A stretch of DNA of 64,000 nucleotides from assembly GCF_003350475.1 (NCBI RefSeq), contig NZ_QQAV01000001.1, positions 922,836 through 986,835 of the forward strand. The letters run 5' to 3'. The notes beneath the pieces are model-generated. The model saw nothing but the letters and a program-made list of their open reading frames with translations, was not told the origin of the DNA and did not search any database. This DNA comes from Pseudacidovorax intermedius (lineage in GTDB: Bacteria > Pseudomonadota > Gammaproteobacteria > Burkholderiales > Burkholderiaceae_C). The translations under genes were made by a program, and so were the position numbers. Of the stretch, positions 60,902-64,000 are shown in pieces (position 1 is the first letter of the stretch; each line of letters begins with the position of its first letter).

Positions 60902-62364
60902 GCGCCGGCAGCCTCTTCGCCGACCACGCCCTGCTGCCCGGCGGCTGGGCGCGCGACGTGCGGCTCGACTGGGATGCCAACGGCTGCTTCACCGCTGTGC
61001 AGGTCGGCGCCGCCGCCGAGCCCGGCGTGCCACGCGCCGAGGGGCCGCTGCTGCCCGGCATGCCCAACCTGCATTCGCATGCCTTCCAGCGCGGCATGGC
61101 GGGCCTGACCGAATACCGCGCCGAGGCGCAGGACAGCTTCTGGAGCTGGCGCAGCCTCATGTACCGCTTCGCCCTGCGCCTCAGCCCCGCGCAGCTGGAG
61201 GCCATCGCCTTCGGCCTCTACGTCGACATGCTGGAGGCCGGCTACACGGCGGTGTGCGAGTTCCATTACGTGCACCACGACACCGACGGCCATCCCTATG
61301 CCGACGATGCCGAGCTGGCCCGGGCCCTGCTGCGCGCCGCTGCCCGCGCCGGCATCGGCCTGACGCTGCTGCCGGTGCTCTACCAGACCAGCGGCTTCGG
61401 CGGCGCCGCGCCGGCCGAGGGCCAGCGCCGCTTCATCCGCAGCACCGAGTCGATGCTGCGCCTGCTCGACGCCCTGCGCCCCGCCTGCAACGCTCAGGGC
61501 GCGCGCCTGGGTCTGGCGCCGCATTCGCTGCGCGCCGTGCCGCCCGAGGCGCTGCGCGACGCGCTGGCCGGCCTGGCCGCGCAGGACGCGACCGCACCCA
61601 TCCACATCCACATCGCCGAGCAGACCAAGGAGGTCGAGGACTGCGTCGCCTGGAGCGGCCAGCGGCCCGTCGCCTGGCTGCTGGACCATGCGCCTGTCGA
61701 CGCGCGCTGGTGCCTGGTGCATGCCACGCACATGGACGCCGACGAGTACCGCCGCGCCGCCACCACCGGCGCCGTGGCCGGCCTGTGCCCCACCACCGAG
61801 GCCAACCTGGGTGATGGTTTGTTCGACCTGCCACGGTGGACTGAAGTCAACGGAGAACTGGGCTCCCAAGCTGGGCACGGCGTGTCTCCAGGGGACGCCG
61901 CGCCCGCGCTACGGAAACCCAGCGGCGGCGCCTGGGGCATCGGCTCCGACAGCCATGCCTGCGTCGATGCGGCGGAGGAGTTGCTGATGCTGGAATACGG
62001 CCAGCGGCTCATCCGCCGCCAGCGCAACGTGGCCGCCACCGAGGCGCAGCCCGAGGTCGCCACCGCCATGTGGTTGGCGGCGGTCGCTGGCGGTGCGCAG
62101 GCGGCGGGCCGTGCTCTCGGCGGCCTGGCCGTGGACCAGCAGGCGGATCTGGTGGTGTTGGATGCCGCGCATCCGGTGCTGGCCGGCCTGGACGGGCCGC
62201 AGATGCTCTCGGCCCATGTCTTCGCCGCCGGCCGCCAGCGGCCGCTCGCGCAGGCGTATGTGGCAGGCCGGAAGACGGTCGATGCCGGCTGCCATCCGCT
62301 GCGCGCCGAGGCTCAGCGGGCCTTCGTCCAGGCCCGGCGCGAACTGCTGGCCGGTGGGGCCTGA
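60898..62364 (+). CDS. hutF: Formimidoylglutamate deiminase
   Basis: A 488-residue amidohydrolase starting at GTG 60898. Metal ligands are in [34 protein letters not shown] and the Asp of GIGSDSHAC. It deiminates formiminoglutamate to formylglutamate, the route that needs HutG. Residues about 315-342, between FDLPRW and [10 protein letters not shown], are an extra segment compared with the few residues I expect here. Codons there and just before (GGA, CAA, GCT, TCT, CCA, GGG) are unlike the rest. Whether the insert harms activity is unknown. Confidence 0.92.
   Translation: MSAGSLFADHALLPGGWARDVRLDWDANGCFTAVQVGAAAEPGVPRAEGPLLPGMPNLHSHAFQRGMAGLTEYRAEAQDSFWSWRSLMYRFALRLSPAQLEAIAFGLYVDMLEAGYTAVCEFHYVHHDTDGHPYADDAELARALLRAAARAGIGLTLLPVLYQTSGFGGAAPAEGQRRFIRSTESMLRLLDALRPACNAQGARLGLAPHSLRAVPPEALRDALAGLAAQDATAPIHIHIAEQTKEVEDCVAWSGQRPVAWLLDHAPVDARWCLVHATHMDADEYRRAATTGAVAGLCPTTEANLGDGLFDLPRWTEVNGELGSQAGHGVSPGDAAPALRKPSGGAWGIGSDSHACVDAAEELLMLEYGQRLIRRQRNVAATEAQPEVATAMWLAAVAGGAQAAGRALGGLAVDQQADLVVLDAAHPVLAGLDGPQMLSAHVFAAGRQRPLAQAYVAGRKTVDAGCHPLRAEAQRAFVQARRELLAGGA
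61840..61923 (+). other. 84-base in-frame insertion within hutF
   Basis: Codes for 28 residues ([12 protein letters not shown] ... ALRKPS) in a position close to the active-site Asp loop. Lower third-position G+C and a GCTCCCAAGC stretch able to fold suggest an inserted intergenic-type sequence that kept the frame. Confidence 0.6.
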
Positions 62365-62481
62365 GCGCCGGCTCTGCCGCACTGGAGCTCGGCCCATGAG
62401 CGCGCCCGAACCCCTTTCCTTTTCGGTGCCGTGCCCCCGCGCCAGCGCGGGTGCAGGGACGCCTTCACACTTGCTTCTGTC

Positions 62482-63306
62482 ATGACCGCCTTCACCACCA
62501 CCGAGCCGCCCTTCCGCTTCCACCAGGGCACGCGACCGCTGCTGATCTCCATGCCGCATGTGGGCACGCATGTGCCCCCCGCGCTGGCCGCGCGCCTGAC
62601 CGACGAGGCGCGCCACGTGCCCGACACCGACTGGCACCTGGAGCGCCTTTACGACTTCGCCGACGAACTCGGCGCTTCGGTCCTGGTGGCCACGCATTCG
62701 CGCTATGTCATCGACCTGAACCGTCCGCCGGACGGCGCCAGCCTGTACCCGGGCCAGAGCGTCACCGGCCTGTGCCCCGTCGACACCTTCGACGACACGC
62801 CGCTGTACGCCGACCCGGCCGACCTGCCTGCCGAGGCCGAGATCGCCGCCCGCCGCGAGGCGATCTGGGTGCCCTACCACGCCAAGCTGGCCGAGGAACT
62901 TGAACGCATCCGCGCCGCCCACGGCATCGCCATGCTGTGGGACGCGCATTCCATCCGCTCCGTGCTGCCGCGCTTCTTCGAGGGCACTCTGCCCGACCTG
63001 AACCTGGGCACGGCCCAGGGCGCGGCCTGCGACCCGCAACTGGCCGCGCAACTGCTGGCCATCGCCCGCGCCGACACGGCGCACACCAGCGTGCTCAACG
63101 GCCGTTTCACCGGTGGCTACATCACCCGCCATCACGGCCAGCCGGCACGGGGCGTGCATGCGGTGCAGCTCGAAATGACCCAGAGCAGCTACATGCAGGA
63201 ACAGCTTCCCTTCGACTACCTTCCCGACGTGGCCGCGCGCGTGCAGCCCACCGTGCGCCGCATGCTGGAGGCCATGCTGGCCTTCGCCGACGGAGCGCGC
63301 GCATGA
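62482..63306 (+). CDS. hutG: N-formylglutamate deformylase
   Basis: A 274-residue hydrolase of the formylglutamate amidohydrolase family, started at ATG 62482. SMPHVGTHVPP, VIDLNRPP, and LWDAHSIRSVLPRFFEG carry the metal-binding residues, and TGGYITRHHGQP the second half of the site. It releases formate and L-glutamate, the last step of the HutF/HutG route. The gene is 117 bases after hutF. It overlaps the next gene by ATGA. Confidence 0.95.
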   Translation: MTAFTTTEPPFRFHQGTRPLLISMPHVGTHVPPALAARLTDEARHVPDTDWHLERLYDFADELGASVLVATHSRYVIDLNRPPDGASLYPGQSVTGLCPVDTFDDTPLYADPADLPAEAEIAARREAIWVPYHAKLAEELERIRAAHGIAMLWDAHSIRSVLPRFFEGTLPDLNLGTAQGAACDPQLAAQLLAIARADTAHTSVLNGRFTGGYITRHHGQPARGVHAVQLEMTQSSYMQEQLPFDYLPDVAARVQPTVRRMLEAMLAFADGARA

Positions 63307-64000
63307 GCGGCCACCCGGCGGCCCCGCAGGGCACGCCCACCGCAGGCGAAGGCCTGGAAGGCGTCGGCCGCGCTGCTCCGCCGGCCTTCCTCGCCGCGCT
63401 GACCGAGGCCCTCGGCGCCGACGCCGTCACGCCCGGCGAGGCCGTGCCCGACCGTCACCTGGCCGACTGGAGCGGCCTGCCGCCCGTGCGCCCGCTGGCC
63501 CTGCTGCGCCCGCGCAGCACCGAGGCCGTTTCGGCCGCGCTGCGCCTGTGTTCCGAATACCGCGTGCCGGTGGTGCCCCAGGGCGGCCTCACCGGCCTGG
63601 CCGGCGCCGCCATGCCGGTCGAAGGTGCGGTGGCCCTGTCGCTGGAACGCATGAACGCCATCGAGTCGGTCGATGCCGCCACGCGCACCCTCACGGCCCA
63701 GGCTGGCGTGACCATCCAGGCCGTGCAGGAGGCCGCCGCCGAAGCCGGCCTGCGCTTCGGCGTGGACTTCGGCGCCCGCGGCTCGGCCCAGGTCGGCGGC
63801 GCATTGGCCACCAATGCCGGCGGCAACGGCGTGCTGCAGTTCGGCATGATGCGCGAGCAGCTGCTGGGCCTGGAGGCCGTGCTGCCCGACGGCCGTGTGC
63901 TGCCCATGCTGCGGCCCATGCAGAAGAACAACACCGGCTACGACCTCAAGCAGTTCTTCGTCGGCGCGGAAGGCACGCTGGGCGTGATCACCCGCGCCCT
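63303..64000 (+). CDS. FAD-binding oxidoreductase (GlcD-like), cut by the window end
   Basis: The first 232 residues of a vanillyl-alcohol-oxidase-type flavoprotein. After a 35-residue leader come RPRSTEAVSAALRLC, VPQGGLTGLAGAA and ALATNAGGNGVLQFGMMREQ, the FAD-binding half of GlcD/D-2-hydroxyglutarate dehydrogenases. The rest is outside the window. Coupling to hutG (ATGA overlap) suggests it belongs to the hut operon transcript, although 2-hydroxyacid oxidation is not a standard hut step. Confidence 0.88.
   Translation, partial: MSGHPAAPQGTPTAGEGLEGVGRAAPPAFLAALTEALGADAVTPGEAVPDRHLADWSGLPPVRPLALLRPRSTEAVSAALRLCSEYRVPVVPQGGLTGLAGAAMPVEGAVALSLERMNAIESVDAATRTLTAQAGVTIQAVQEAAAEAGLRFGVDFGARGSAQVGGALATNAGGNGVLQFGMMREQLLGLEAVLPDGRVLPMLRPMQKNNTGYDLKQFFVGAEGTLGVITRA

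Overview
The window is about 70% G+C (estimated by eye) with dense, strongly GC3-biased genes. The gene types fit a betaproteobacterium of the Burkholderiales, probably Comamonadaceae: a Bug-family binding protein, several Liv-type and crotonase genes, GTP-type PEP carboxykinase, and a five-step hut pathway through HutF and HutG. The genus cannot be named from the sequence alone. I saw no rRNA, tRNA, CRISPR array, phage or insertion sequence.

Layout. (1) 1-2733 (-) is a three-gene unit (Bug binding protein, TauE/SafE permease, amidohydrolase cut by the window edge) divergent from a GntR/HutC-type regulator with a palindromic operator between them. (2) 3657-6117 (+) holds a 2-oxoglutarate/Fe(II) oxygenase-like gene and a coniferyl-aldehyde-dehydrogenase-like gene. 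It converges on a flavin reductase and a nucleoside-recognition membrane protein, followed by a ParE-type toxin-antitoxin pair. (3) 9003-35296 is a large acyl-CoA catabolic locus. It has an AlkS/MalT-like LuxR regulator, FadB-like enzyme, HSD10-like dehydrogenase, thiolase, a complete LivGFHM transporter with its binding protein, an AlkK-like ligase, a double-hotdog thioesterase, an alpha-methylacyl-CoA racemase, a second ligase, an acyl-CoA dehydrogenase, a DECR-like reductase and four crotonases. A VapBC pair and a MarR/FUSC efflux unit interrupt it. (4) 35359-48669 is mixed housekeeping and accessory sequence: lipoprotein, phosphoesterase, LysR, small membrane proteins, pckG, threonine ammonia-lyase, a tandem AAA+ ATPase, an S41 peptidase and recQ. 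(5) 48881-63306 is the histidine-utilisation region: HutC operators, a NitT/TauT-type transporter, hutC, hutH, hutU, an IclR regulator, an amino-acid binding protein and permease without an ATPase, hutD, hutI, hutF and hutG. A GlcD-like oxidase runs off the right end.

The most striking signal is a perfect inverted repeat, TCGTC-N6-GACGA, in front of four separate transcription units of the acyl-CoA locus. A -10-like hexamer follows each copy at nearly the same distance (24-25 bases), so the repeat sits about 44 bases upstream of the expected transcription start, where an activator would bind. Read together, the locus looks like one regulon: import of a carboxylic acid, activation to CoA, racemisation of an alpha-methyl group, handling of unsaturated intermediates, and beta-oxidation to acetyl- or propionyl-CoA. 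The AlkS-like LuxR protein encoded beside one of the sites is the obvious candidate regulator, but that link is inferred.
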